Shown here: positions 32,573 through 41,319 of the stretch, one piece after another | Numbering within the stretch: position 1 is the first letter of the stretch | Layout: every line of letters begins with the position of its first letter | Source: Sphingomonas taxi | GTDB lineage: Bacteria > Pseudomonadota > Alphaproteobacteria > Sphingomonadales > Sphingomonadaceae | Assembly (NCBI RefSeq): GCF_000764535.1 | Contig: NZ_CP009571.1 | Location: 2,723,001 to 2,787,000, forward strand | Length of the DNA: 64,000 bases | Reading direction: 5' to 3' | Translations under genes and position numbers: made by a program | The notes under the pieces: model-generated | The model's database searches: none | The model's input: the letters and a program-made list of their open reading frames with translations, nothing else | What the model was told of the DNA's origin: nothing

Positions 32573-33472
32573 TCAGCCGAGCGCCGGCCGCGTCGCCGCC
32601 GCCTTCTCGACCATCGCGATCACCTCGGCGCGGCGTGCGCCTTCCAGCACGTAGCGCGGCGGCAGCACGCGCTCCGACCCGCGGCCCATCACCTGCTCGG
32701 CGAGCTTGATCGACTGGACGAGGTCATGCTCGGCGTCGAGGTGGAGCAAGGGCATGAACCAGCGATAGATTTCCATCGCCTTGGCGTGATCGCCGCGCTC
32801 GAACGCGCGCACCAGCTCGACCGATTCCCTGGGGAAGGCGTTGGTCAGACCCGATACCCACCCCTGCGCGCCGAGGAACAGCCCCTCGAGCGCGACGTCG
32901 TCGAGCCCGGCGAACAGCACGTAGCGATCGCCGAAGGCGTTGCGGAAGTCGGTGAAGCGGCGCGTGTCGGGGGCCGATTCCTTGACCGCGACGATGTTCT
33001 TCACCTCGACCAGCGCGGTCAGCACCTCCTGATCGATCACGGTGCGATAGGCGGGCGGGTTGTTGTAGAGCATGATCGGCAGGCCGGTCTGCTCGGCGAC
33101 ACCCTTGAAGTGGTTCACCAGCTCGTGCGGCTTGGGGACATAGACCATCGGCGGCAGCAGCATCAGCCCGTCCGCCCCGGCCTTCTCCGCCGCCTGCGCA
33201 TAGCGCACCGCGCGGCGGGTGTCGTATTCCGACACGCCGGTGACGACCGGTACGCGGCCCGCCACCGCCTCGACGATCGCGGTCAGCGTCGTCACCTTCT
33301 CGTCGAAGTCGAGCGAATTGTTCTCGCCGACCGTGCCCAGCGCGATCACGCCGGTGACGCCGTCGCGCACCAGATCGTCGACGACGCGTTGCGTATCAGG
33401 GAGATCGATGGAAAGATCCTCGCGTACCTGGGTCGTCACCGCGGGGAAAACGCCCCTCCACCCGATCGTCAT
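32573..33472 (-). CDS. DapA-like 1-pyrroline-4-hydroxy-2-carboxylate deaminase (probable)
   Basis: DHDPS/NAL-fold class I aldolase-type enzyme of 299 residues. The Schiff-base lysine is K164 in IVAVKESAPD, with the partner tyrosine Y136 in MLYNNPPAY. The phosphate-type loop reads GTVGEN. In hydroxyproline clusters such a protein converts Delta1-pyrroline-4-hydroxy-2-carboxylate to 2-ketoglutarate semialdehyde, ammonia being lost. Its place next to the 4-hydroxyproline epimerase favours that over lysine synthesis. The ATG at 33472 has GAGGAC about 10 nt upstream. The next enzyme, ketoglutarate semialdehyde dehydrogenase, is not in the window. Confidence 0.87.
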   Translation of the reverse strand: MTIGWRGVFPAVTTQVREDLSIDLPDTQRVVDDLVRDGVTGVIALGTVGENNSLDFDEKVTTLTAIVEAVAGRVPVVTGVSEYDTRRAVRYAQAAEKAGADGLMLLPPMVYVPKPHELVNHFKGVAEQTGLPIMLYNNPPAYRTVIDQEVLTALVEVKNIVAVKESAPDTRRFTDFRNAFGDRYVLFAGLDDVALEGLFLGAQGWVSGLTNAFPRESVELVRAFERGDHAKAMEIYRWFMPLLHLDAEHDLVQSIKLAEQVMGRGSERVLPPRYVLEGARRAEVIAMVEKAAATRPALG

Positions 33473-33503
33473 GCTGCTTGCGTCCTCTATCGTCTGTGGA
33501 ATA

Positions 33504-33513
33504 TCGTATACCA
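33504..33513. promoter_or_regulatory. GTATAC-centred operator between the divergent hydroxyproline arms
   Basis: TCGTATACCA fits the T-N-GT-AT-AC-N-A pattern bound by FCD-type GntR regulators. It lies in the 67-bp gap between the DapA-like start (33472) and the flavoprotein start (33540), where one bound protein could control both directions. Two close matches lie at 41271 and 41320. Confidence 0.6.
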
Positions 33514-33539
33514 AGTCATAGAAGCGCGGCAAGGACAAG

Positions 33540-34775
33540 ATGATGCAACGGCAGGTCGCGATTCTCGGCGGGGGTGTGGTGGGGCTGTCGGCGGCGGTGA
33601 CGCTCGCCCGCGCCGGCCATGCCGTCACCGTGATCGATCGCGATGCCGACCGGCAGGCGCCGTCGTGGAACAACGCCGGCCATATCGCGGTCGAGCAGGT
33701 CGCACCGCTCGCCTCGCCGGCGTCGGTGGCGAGCGCGTGGCGGCGCCGCTTCGCCGCGGGTGGCGCGCTCGACTTGCCGCCGGCGATGGCGCGCGACTGG
33801 CTGCGCTTCCTGCCGCGCTATCTCGCCGCGAGCCGGCCGTCGCGCTTCCGTCACGGCAGCGCCGCGCTGGGTGGCCTGCTCGCCACCGCAATGCCAGCGT
33901 GGCGGCGACTGGTCGCGGCGATCGACGCGCCTGCCTTGCTTCGCGAGGACGGCCATCTCGTCGTCTGGAACGACCGGCACAGCGCCGCGCGCGGCGCCGC
34001 GGCGTGGCGCGCGGCCGACATCGGCGTCGCGACGATCGCCGATGCGGGACCGGACGATCGCGCCCGGATCGCCGCGGTAGCGGCAGTGCCGGTCGCCGGT
34101 GCGATCCGCTTTACCGGCAGCGGCCAGATCGGCGATCTCGCCGCGCTCGCCGCCGCGCTGGAGGCGGCGCTGATCGCCGCCGGCGGCCGCATCGTCCGCG
34201 CCGCCGCGACGCTCACCGTCCGCGACGGCCGCGCCGCAGTCGCGGGCCATGCCGCCGATCTGGTGGTGGTCGCCGCCGGCATCGGCAGCGCGCCGCTGGT
34301 CGCCGCCGCCGGCCACGTGGCGCCGCTGATCGCCGAGCGCGGCTATCACATCCGCGCCGCCGCCGACGCCTGGCCCGCTGACTGCCCGCCGCTGGTGTTC
34401 GAGGATCGCTCGATGATCGTCACCCGCTATGCCGGTCACGTGCAGGCGTCGGGCTTCGTCGAATTCGGCAATGCCGCCGCCCCCCCCGACCCGCGCAAAT
34501 GGCAGCGACTGGAGGCGCAGGTGCAGGCGCTCGGACTGGCGATGCGGCCGCCGTTCACGCGCTGGATGGGTGCGCGACCGACCCTGCCCGACTATCTTCC
34601 CGCAATCGGCCGTTCGACCCGCGCGCCCAATCTGCTCTACGCCTTCGGCCACCAGCATCTCGGTCTGACGCTCGCGGCGACGACGGGCGAGATCGTCGCC
34701 GCGCTCGTTGCGGACCAGCCCGCGCCGATCGACCTCGCCCCCTTTTCCCTGAACCGTTTCGGAGCAACACGATGA
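33540..34775 (+). CDS. D-hydroxyproline dehydrogenase-like FAD oxidoreductase
   Basis: DadA/DAO-family flavoprotein of 411 residues. The N-terminal FAD fold is QVAILGGGVVGLSAAVTLAR, the second conserved region is WNNAGHIAVEQVAP, and the C-terminus has the family patch APNLLYAFGHQHLGLTLAAT. In hydroxyproline loci this enzyme oxidises cis-4-hydroxy-D-proline to Delta1-pyrroline-4-hydroxy-2-carboxylate, linking epimerase and deaminase, here as a single-subunit type. Its stop overlaps the start of the Xaa-Pro peptidase gene (ATGA). It is divergent from the DapA-like gene. Confidence 0.88.
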   Translation: MMQRQVAILGGGVVGLSAAVTLARAGHAVTVIDRDADRQAPSWNNAGHIAVEQVAPLASPASVASAWRRRFAAGGALDLPPAMARDWLRFLPRYLAASRPSRFRHGSAALGGLLATAMPAWRRLVAAIDAPALLREDGHLVVWNDRHSAARGAAAWRAADIGVATIADAGPDDRARIAAVAAVPVAGAIRFTGSGQIGDLAALAAALEAALIAAGGRIVRAAATLTVRDGRAAVAGHAADLVVVAAGIGSAPLVAAAGHVAPLIAERGYHIRAAADAWPADCPPLVFEDRSMIVTRYAGHVQASGFVEFGNAAAPPDPRKWQRLEAQVQALGLAMRPPFTRWMGARPTLPDYLPAIGRSTRAPNLLYAFGHQHLGLTLAATTGEIVAALVADQPAPIDLAPFSLNRFGATR

Positions 34776-35968
34776 CCATCGGCGGATCGACCGCAGCGGC
34801 GCAACTCGCCATCCTTGCCCCCTGGAGCGACCCGGCGCCGGTGATCGGCGCCGGCGAGCGCAGCGACCGCCTCGCCCGCGCCCGCGCCGCGACCGCGGCG
34901 AGCGGCGCCGCCGCCTTGCTCGTCACCGCGGGCGCGTCGCTGCGCTATTTCACCGGCGTCGGCTGGTCGCCGACCGAACGGCTGGTCGCGCTGCTGCTGC
35001 CGGTCGCGGGCGAGCCGATCGTGATCTGCCCGGCGTTCGAGCGCGGCTCGCTCGTCGCCGAGCTGGAGATCGCCGCCGATATCCGCTTGTGGGAGGAGGA
35101 CGCGGACCCGGTCGCCCTGGTCGTCGACGCGCTGCCCGCCGGCGCGACGCTGGCGCTCGACCCGCTGCTGCCGTTCGCGGTCGCGCGGCGGCTCGGCGCG
35201 ACGCTGACGGTGACCGACGGCGCCGGCATCATCGACGGGCTGCGCATGATCAAATCGCCTGCCGAGCTCGCGCTGATGGCACAGGCCAAGGCGATGACGC
35301 TGGAGGTTCACCGCCGCACCGCGCGCATCCTCGCCCCCGGCATCCGCGCGAGCGAGGTGAAACGCTTCATCGACGACGCGCATCGCGCCTTGGGTGCGCC
35401 GGGCTATACGTTCTGCGCGGTGCAGTTCGGGACCGCGACCGCCTTCCCGCACGGCCTGCCCGGCGATCAGGCGCTCGCCGACGACCAGCTCGTGCTGGTC
35501 GACACCGGCTGCGCGATCCACGGTTACCAGTCGGACATCACCCGCACCTACGCCTTCGGCCGCGTCGACGACGACATCCGCGCGACCTGGGCGCTGGAGA
35601 AGGAGGCGCAGGCCGCCGCCTTCGCCGCGGTGCGGCCCGGCGTGCCCTGCGAGGCGGTCGACGCGGCGGCGCGCGCAGTGCTGGAGCGTGCCGGGCTCGG
35701 CCCCGACTATCGCCTGCCCGGCCTGCCGCACCGCACCGGCCACGGCATCGGCCTGTCGATCCACGAGCCCGCCTATCTCGTCCGCGGCGACACGACGCCG
35801 CTGGCACCGGGCATGTGCTTTTCCAACGAGCCGATGATCGTCGTTCCCGAGCGCTACGGCATCCGGCTGGAAGACCATTTCCACGTCACCGAGGACGGCG
35901 CCGCCTGGTTCACCGAACCGCAACCGTCGATCGACCGCCCGTTCGATCCGGAGAGTCTAACGCCCTGA
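34772..35968 (+). CDS. Xaa-Pro peptidase-like M24 metallopeptidase
   Basis: Creatinase/aminopeptidase-P-type enzyme of 398 residues. All five dinuclear-metal ligands are visible: D in LVLVDTG, D in YQSDITRTY, H in RTGHGIGLS, E in FSNEPMIV and E in IRLEDHF. The N-terminal creatinase-like domain covers about residues 25-165. There is no signal peptide, so it acts in the cytosol, cleaving peptide bonds next to proline or hydroxyproline. It is co-translated with the D-hydroxyproline dehydrogenase-like gene (4-bp overlap), which suggests that it supplies free hydroxyproline from short peptides. Confidence 0.88.
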   Translation: MTIGGSTAAAQLAILAPWSDPAPVIGAGERSDRLARARAATAASGAAALLVTAGASLRYFTGVGWSPTERLVALLLPVAGEPIVICPAFERGSLVAELEIAADIRLWEEDADPVALVVDALPAGATLALDPLLPFAVARRLGATLTVTDGAGIIDGLRMIKSPAELALMAQAKAMTLEVHRRTARILAPGIRASEVKRFIDDAHRALGAPGYTFCAVQFGTATAFPHGLPGDQALADDQLVLVDTGCAIHGYQSDITRTYAFGRVDDDIRATWALEKEAQAAAFAAVRPGVPCEAVDAAARAVLERAGLGPDYRLPGLPHRTGHGIGLSIHEPAYLVRGDTTPLAPGMCFSNEPMIVVPERYGIRLEDHFHVTEDGAAWFTEPQPSIDRPFDPESLTP

Positions 35969-35996
35969 CGGCTCGTAACGGGGGCACGCCCACCAA

Positions 35997-36104
35997 CCGT
36001 TCGTGCTGAGCCCGTCGAAGCACGGGAGACCAGAGGCGGCGGCATCGCTTGCGGCACCCGGGGGGGGGCGCCCGATCACCGTTGGTGCTGAGCCTGTCGA
36101 AGCA
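35997..36104. repeat. Two direct copies of a GTGCTGAGCCTGTCGAAG-type repeat
   Basis: CCGTTCGTGCTGAGCCCGTC plus GAAGCAC (35997-36023) and a near-copy CCGTTGGTGCTGAGCCTGTC plus GAAGCA (36079-36104). A third relative lies at 58102. A nine-base G run (36060-36068) lies between the two copies. They sit between two convergent genes. Repeats of this kind are dispersed in many GC-rich proteobacterial genomes. Confidence 0.85.
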
Positions 36105-36122
36105 ACCGGACGCCGGATGCCC

Positions 36123-37874
36123 TTAGCGCCCCTCCTCTGGATACGGCCCCTTGCCGCCGTCGGCGATGAAGGCGTCGATCCGCCGGTCGAGTTCGGGCAT
36201 CGGCACCGATCCCAGCACGAGCACGGTGTCGTGGAAGGCGCGGATGTCGAAGCGCGGGCCGAGCGCGGCTTCGGCCCGGCGCCGCGCCGCCAGGATCGCC
36301 AGCTCGCCGGTATAATAGCTCAGCGCCTGTCCCGGCCAGGCGATGTAGCGATCGACCTCGGTCTCGATCTCGTGATCGGCGAGCGCGGTGTGGTCGCGCA
36401 GATAGCCTTGCGCGCGCTCGCGGCTCCAGCCCATCGCGTGAATACCCGTGTCGACCACCAGCCGCGACGCGCGCCAGGATTGGTAGCTCAGCATGCCGAA
36501 CAGGTCGTAGGGCGTCTCATACATCCCCATTTCCTCGCCGAGCGCCTCGCAATACAGCGCCCAGCCCTCGCCATAGACCGACAGATAGGTCTCGCGGCGG
36601 AAGGCGGGGAGGTCGTGGTTCTCCGCCGCCAGCGGCATCTGGAAGGCGTGGCCCGGCGCGCTCTCGTGCAGCGTCAGCGCCGGCAGCGCATAGAGCGCGC
36701 GCGACGGCAGATCGTAGGTGTTGACCAGATACACCCCCGGCCCACCGCGACCGCTGGTATAGAAAGGCGCGAGATCGGCGGGCACCGGCTTGATCGCGAA
36801 GCGCGCGCGCGGCAGCCGCCCGAAATAGCGCGCCGCCTTGCCGTCGAAGCTCTTGGCGATCCAGGCGGCACGGTCGAGCAGGTCCTGCGGCGTCTTGGCG
36901 TAGAAACGCGGATCGCGTCGCAGCATCGCTAGGAACGCGGGCAGGTCGCCCTTGAACCCGACCGTCGCCATCACCTGCTGCATCCGTGCCTGAATGCGCG
37001 CGACCTCGGCGAGGCCGATCGCATGGACCTGCGCCGGCGTCTGGTCGCGCGTCGTATATTCGGCGACCTTCGATTGGTAATAAGCGCGCCCGTCGGGCAG
37101 GTCATAGGCCGCGAGCGTGGTGCGCGCGCCGGGAATATACTCGTCGCGCAGGAAGGCGAGCAGCCGGCGGTGCGCGGGCACCACCGCGTCGCGCAACGCC
37201 GCCAGCGCCTCGGCGCGCAGCCTCGCCCGCGTCGCGGCGGGCATGGTCGCCGGCATCGTGCGGAACGGCGCGTAGAAGGGCGAGCCCTCCCACGCTCCTG
37301 CCTCCGCCACCTGAGCGACGCCGATGTCGCGGCCGGTGAGCGTCACCTTCGGCGGCGTGGAGCCGCGCGCCAGCCCGGCCCGCATATTGGCGATATTCTG
37401 ATCGAAGTAGCGCGGAACGGCGCGCAGCAGCGTCAGATAGCGGGCATAATCCTCGGCCCGCGAGAAGGGCTCGCGCGCCTGATCGGCGAGGTCGCTCCAG
37501 AAGCTCGAATCCGAGGTCAGCGGCATCTCGTAATCGCGGAACCGCTGCTCGGCGAGCAAGGCGCGGATCTGCGCGGCATAGACGCCGTAATCGACCCGCG
37601 CCGCCGGCGACAATTCGGCGGGGCGGATCGCGGCGAGCGCCGTCGCGGTCTGCGTCCAGCGCGCGAGCTTCGCCGCCTGCGCCGCCGGACCGACGTCGGG
37701 CAGGCTGCGCGCGCTGTTCTTGTCGTCGTCCTCGCTCGGCGGCATCTGCTGCTTCCGCCAGGCATATTCGGCGGTGTAGAGCGCCCGCAACCGCGCGTCC
37801 GCACTGCCGGTGGCGGGCGCCGCCGCGACCGGAGTCGCGAGCAGCGCGAGCGCGGCGATCACCGCGCCGCTCAT
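36123..37874 (-). CDS. DUF885-family metallopeptidase, exported
   Basis: A 583-residue protein of the DUF885 family, a large and mostly uncharacterised metallopeptidase-like group. A signal peptide (MSGAVIAALALLATPVAAAP) predicts a periplasmic location. The motif HESAPGH (H403, E404, H409) with a following SVYGEGWALYCEALGEEMG provides zinc ligands in the HExxxxH pattern of the family. The start overlaps the stop of the reductase gene by 4 bp, and that gene in turn overlaps the GH127 gene. It is therefore probably expressed with a beta-L-arabinofuranosidase and is a candidate for cutting proline-rich glycopeptides in the periplasm. The function is inferred from context. Confidence 0.85.
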   Translation of the reverse strand: MSGAVIAALALLATPVAAAPATGSADARLRALYTAEYAWRKQQMPPSEDDDKNSARSLPDVGPAAQAAKLARWTQTATALAAIRPAELSPAARVDYGVYAAQIRALLAEQRFRDYEMPLTSDSSFWSDLADQAREPFSRAEDYARYLTLLRAVPRYFDQNIANMRAGLARGSTPPKVTLTGRDIGVAQVAEAGAWEGSPFYAPFRTMPATMPAATRARLRAEALAALRDAVVPAHRRLLAFLRDEYIPGARTTLAAYDLPDGRAYYQSKVAEYTTRDQTPAQVHAIGLAEVARIQARMQQVMATVGFKGDLPAFLAMLRRDPRFYAKTPQDLLDRAAWIAKSFDGKAARYFGRLPRARFAIKPVPADLAPFYTSGRGGPGVYLVNTYDLPSRALYALPALTLHESAPGHAFQMPLAAENHDLPAFRRETYLSVYGEGWALYCEALGEEMGMYETPYDLFGMLSYQSWRASRLVVDTGIHAMGWSRERAQGYLRDHTALADHEIETEVDRYIAWPGQALSYYTGELAILAARRRAEAALGPRFDIRAFHDTVLVLGSVPMPELDRRIDAFIADGGKGPYPEEGR

Positions 37875-38896
37875 GCCGCCGCTCCGATCGCCATGATCTC
37901 GGCGTGCAGTGCTGCCGGCACCACGACCCCTTCCGCCAGGCTGTGCGCCCGCGCCGCATAGCGCCGTGCCGAGGGCAGCCGCGCGCCCTGCGCCTCGATC
38001 GCCGCGAACATCGCCTCGGCCCGCGCGAGATGCGCTGTGGTCGCCTCCCCCAGGAAACCGGCGGGGTCGATCGCGACGATCAGCTCGCCGCCGACCGGCG
38101 ATCCGCCGCGGCCGTCGTCGAGCGCCAGCGATTCGCGGCTGGTCAGATCGCCGATCAGCGGCCCGGCGAGCAGCTCGACCATCGCGGCGAGCGCCGACCC
38201 CTTGTGGCCGCCGAAGGTGCGCATCGCCCCATCGAGCACCGCCTTGGCATCGGTGGTCGGCGCGCCTTCGGCATCATAGCCCCATTCCTCCGGCACCGGC
38301 AGGCCGGCGCGGCGATGCAGCTCGATCTCGCCGCGCGCCACCGCGCTGGTCGCGAAGTCGAAGACGAACGGATCGCCCGCCGGCCGCGGCCAGCCGAACG
38401 CGATCGGGTTGGTGCCGAACACTGGCTGCGTGCCGCCCGCGGGCGCGACCCAGGCGTGCGACGGCGTGCAGGCGAGCGCGACCAGCCCCTCGCGCGCCAG
38501 CGCCTCCACCTCCGGCCACAAAGCGGCGAAATGGACGACATGGTTGAGCGCCAGCGCGGCGATGCCGTGCTCGCGCGCCGCCGCGACCAGCACCGGCAGA
38601 CCGCGCGCGAAGGCGAGCTGCGCGAAGCCACCGCCGCCGTCGACGCGGACCAGCGCCTTACCCGGCCGGCTGACCACCGGCACCGCATCGGGCACCACCA
38701 CGCCCGCCCTGACGCTCGCCGCGGCGACGAGCAGCCGGTAGATGCCGTGGCTGGCGCAGCCGTCGCGCTCACCGGCGACCATCGTCTCCGCCACCGCCTC
38801 GGCATGATCCTCGGCGAGGCCCACCGCGCGCAGCTTGGCGCGGGCGAGCGCGCGCAGCGCGGCGAGCGTCATCGGGACGCCGGCGTGATCGGTCAT
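37871..38896 (-). CDS. Delta1-pyrroline-2-carboxylate / piperideine-2-carboxylate reductase (DpkA/LhpD-like)
   Basis: Ldh2/MDH2-family NAD(P)H-dependent reductase of 341 residues, not related to ordinary lactate dehydrogenase. It resembles Pseudomonas DpkA/LhpD through ERDGCASHGIYRL, HFAALWPEVEALAREGLVAL, QPVFGTNPIAFGWPRPAG, FVFDFATSAVARG and FGGHKGSALAAMVELLA. The LhpD reaction reduces Delta1-pyrroline-2-carboxylate to L-proline, the second step of trans-3-hydroxy-L-proline use. The dehydratase that makes that substrate was not found here. It overlaps both neighbours by 4 bp (GH127 upstream, DUF885 downstream), so the three proteins are translated together. Confidence 0.87.
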   Translation of the reverse strand: MTDHAGVPMTLAALRALARAKLRAVGLAEDHAEAVAETMVAGERDGCASHGIYRLLVAAASVRAGVVVPDAVPVVSRPGKALVRVDGGGGFAQLAFARGLPVLVAAAREHGIAALALNHVVHFAALWPEVEALAREGLVALACTPSHAWVAPAGGTQPVFGTNPIAFGWPRPAGDPFVFDFATSAVARGEIELHRRAGLPVPEEWGYDAEGAPTTDAKAVLDGAMRTFGGHKGSALAAMVELLAGPLIGDLTSRESLALDDGRGGSPVGGELIVAIDPAGFLGEATTAHLARAEAMFAAIEAQGARLPSARRYAARAHSLAEGVVVPAALHAEIMAIGAAA

Positions 38897-41250
38897 ACGG
38901 TCTCTCCCGGTTTGGCGGTATAGATGCGCAGGCCGAACACCGGCCCGGCGGTGCTGCCGTCATGCGGCACGACACGGACGCGCACCGTGCGCTTGCCGCG
39001 GGTCAGCGCCTCGGGCAGCGGATAGGCGACGTCGAAGAACCGCCCCGGCGCATCGTTGCCGAGATGCTGCGTCGCGATCCGGACGTTATCGATCAGCAGG
39101 TCGAAGTCGCGCGGCCGCTCGCCGCCCCAATAGCTCGCCTGCAACAGCAGCGGCCCCGTCCTGACCGCCATCGTGCATTCGAACCAGCCGCCCGATCGCG
39201 CATCGCGGCCGGTGCGCCCGCGATAGGTGACGGGATAGGAGGCGGCGCTGGTCAGGCCATGATCGCGCTCGGGCTGCATCTCGCCGAGGTGCATGACGTC
39301 GACCGAGCGCGCCGCCACGTCGCGCAGGCGTGCCTGTTCGGCGGTGTAGGCCGCCTCCTTGCGCGTCCATTCGGCCGCGTCGAAGCGCCGGAAATAGACC
39401 GCGCTGCGCCGGCGATACTGACGATAGAAGGGCACGAAGTCGCGGTTCCCCGGCCGCAGCACGCCCTGCGTCGCATAATGCGCGGCGGCGGGATCGCGGG
39501 CGACGAAGCCGGCGAGCAGGTCGCCGCCGACCAAGGCCGGATCGGCCTGCTCCCACAGCGTTTCCGCCGCGCCGAGATCGGCGGCGAGCACCAGCGGTCC
39601 GCGCAGCACCGCGACGGTGCGCGCGTCGCCCGGCGCCGGCTCCAGCCGCAACGCGAGCGGCAGCGTGATCGCGATCCGGTCGCCCGCGCGCCACGCCCGC
39701 GTCACCGTCGCATAGCCGCGCGCCAGCACCGGCGTCACCGGCGTGCCGTTGACCGTGACCTGCGCCGTCCCGCTTGCCCAGCCCGGTACGCGCAGCGCGA
39801 CCGGGAAACGGCCGCGGCGCAGCCGGTTGAAGGTCAGCGTCGCCTCCGGCTCGAATGGATAGCGCGTGTCGAGCGTGACCTGCGCGCCGCGCGTCGCCCA
39901 ATCGGCATCGGCGGGAGTGTAGAGATTGACGTAGAAGGTGCCATCCGCGCCTTCCCAGAAGATCGAATCGCCATGTTTGGCATGGCTCTCCATCCCCGAG
40001 CCGACACAGCACCAGAAGGCGTCGTTGGCGGTGGTCGAGAAGTCGCGCGTCGCGCCGCTCATCAGCGGCGTCATATAGGTGAAGCCGCCGGTCGCCGGGT
40101 CCTGCTGCGCCATGACGTGGTTGAGCTGCGCGCGCTCGTAATAGTCGAACAGCGCGCCGTCCGGCTGCCATGCCCACAGCTGCCGGGTCAGCTTGAGCAT
40201 ATTGTAGGTGTTGCAATGCTCGCAGGTCTGTTCGGTAATGTGCTCGGCGATCGTGTCCGGCGCGGTGAAATATTCGCGGTCGGCATTGCCACCGATGACA
40301 TAGCTGTGATGCCCGACCACCGCCTCCCAGAAGGTACGCGCGGCGCGGGCCGCGGCGGGATCGCCGCCGCTCACCTCGTGCAGCCGGGCGAGGCCGATCA
40401 ATTTGGGCACCTGCGTATTCGCATGGAGATTGGCGAGCCGGTCCTCGCCGCGCGCGAGCGGATCGAGCACCTTGTCGTCGTGGATCAGCCGCGCCATCCG
40501 CAGCCACTCCGCCGCGCCGGTCCGCGCGTAGAGTTCGGCATAGCTTTCGTTGAGACCGCCATATTCGCAACCGAGCACCGTCTGCACCTGCGCCGGGGTC
40601 AGTGCGGCGAAGACGCGCGCGATATATCCCGCCAGCCCCTCCACCACCGCCAGCGCCAGCGCATTGCCCCACGCCCGATGCACGTCGAGCAGCCCGGCGA
40701 GCCATTTGTGGACGGTATAGAGCGGCGACCACGAGCCGTTGAGGTCGAACCCGCCCGACGTGATCTCGCCCCGCGCGATCTCGGCGAAGATCGCCTCGCC
40801 ATCGACGATCGCGCCCTCCTTGGTCTTGCGCCCGAGCGCGCCGACATAGCCGGTGCCGCGCTTCGCCTGCGCCGCGGCGATCTCGTCGACGATATAGTCC
40901 GCGCGCCGGCGCAATTCCGTATCGCCGCTCTGCTGCCACGCGAGCACCAAAGCGCTGAGATAATGGCCGAGCGTATGGCCGGCGATCGTGTCGCTCTCCC
41001 ATCCGCCGTAGATCGCGGCCTTCGGCGGCAATCCGGCGTAGAGCCGCACGTTGTGCAACAGCCGGTCGGGCTCGAGCCGCAGCAAATAGCGCCGGTTGAC
41101 CGCCACCGCGGTCGCCTGATCCGACGGCCGTAGCCGCACCGCGGTCAGCGGCAGCGGCCGCGCCGGCCCCGCACCGCCGGTCACCGCCGCCGCGCGCCCG
41201 GCAAGCGTCAGCGCCGCCGCCCCCACCATCACCTCCCGCCGCGACACCAT
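38893..41250 (-). CDS. GH127 beta-L-arabinofuranosidase (HypBA1-like)
   Basis: Glycoside hydrolase of 785 residues in family GH127 (DUF1680). The cysteine/zinc site is present: EHC in TEQTCEHCNTYNMLKLTRQL (E344, C346) and the pair C414-C415 in AFWCCVGSGMESHAKHG, equivalent to Glu338/Cys340/Cys417/Cys418 of bifidobacterial HypBA1. The N-terminus SRREVMVGAAALTLAGRAAA looks like a Tat signal, so the folded metalloenzyme would act in the periplasm. HypBA1 releases L-arabinose from beta-arabinofuranosides on hydroxyproline in extensin and similar plant glycoproteins; other GH127-like enzymes act on pectin side chains. The stop overlaps the DpkA-like start. Two GTATAC-type sites lie in its divergent promoter. 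Confidence 0.92.
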   Translation of the reverse strand: MVSRREVMVGAAALTLAGRAAAVTGGAGPARPLPLTAVRLRPSDQATAVAVNRRYLLRLEPDRLLHNVRLYAGLPPKAAIYGGWESDTIAGHTLGHYLSALVLAWQQSGDTELRRRADYIVDEIAAAQAKRGTGYVGALGRKTKEGAIVDGEAIFAEIARGEITSGGFDLNGSWSPLYTVHKWLAGLLDVHRAWGNALALAVVEGLAGYIARVFAALTPAQVQTVLGCEYGGLNESYAELYARTGAAEWLRMARLIHDDKVLDPLARGEDRLANLHANTQVPKLIGLARLHEVSGGDPAAARAARTFWEAVVGHHSYVIGGNADREYFTAPDTIAEHITEQTCEHCNTYNMLKLTRQLWAWQPDGALFDYYERAQLNHVMAQQDPATGGFTYMTPLMSGATRDFSTTANDAFWCCVGSGMESHAKHGDSIFWEGADGTFYVNLYTPADADWATRGAQVTLDTRYPFEPEATLTFNRLRRGRFPVALRVPGWASGTAQVTVNGTPVTPVLARGYATVTRAWRAGDRIAITLPLALRLEPAPGDARTVAVLRGPLVLAADLGAAETLWEQADPALVGGDLLAGFVARDPAAAHYATQGVLRPGNRDFVPFYRQYRRRSAVYFRRFDAAEWTRKEAAYTAEQARLRDVAARSVDVMHLGEMQPERDHGLTSAASYPVTYRGRTGRDARSGGWFECTMAVRTGPLLLQASYWGGERPRDFDLLIDNVRIATQHLGNDAPGRFFDVAYPLPEALTRGKRTVRVRVVPHDGSTAGPVFGLRIYTAKPGETV

Positions 41251-41270
41251 CGCTCATCCCCCGTTATCGG

Positions 41271-41280
41271 CGGTATACGA
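41271..41280. promoter_or_regulatory. GTATAC-type operator, proximal to GH127
   Basis: CGGTATACGA, which on the other strand reads TCGTATACCG, differing from the site at 33504 only in the last base. It lies 20 bp before the GH127 ATG. Confidence 0.5.
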
Positions 41281-41319
41281 TCACGCCACTGCAACGCCTG
41301 TCAATCGCCGCGGCGGATA

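Noticed and set aside
32573..33472. 4-hydroxy-tetrahydrodipicolinate synthase (lysine biosynthesis)
   Set aside because: The fold and Schiff-base lysine fit, but the setting between the hydroxyproline epimerase and D-hydroxyproline dehydrogenase-like genes favours the deaminase.
35997..36104. Start of a CRISPR array
   Set aside because: Only two imperfect copies, one spacer-like gap containing a nine-base G run, no cas genes, and a related copy 22 kb away; it is a dispersed repeat.
37871..38896. Malate or lactate dehydrogenase
   Set aside because: The family is Ldh2-like, and several long motifs match DpkA/LhpD better; the neighbours handle imino acids.
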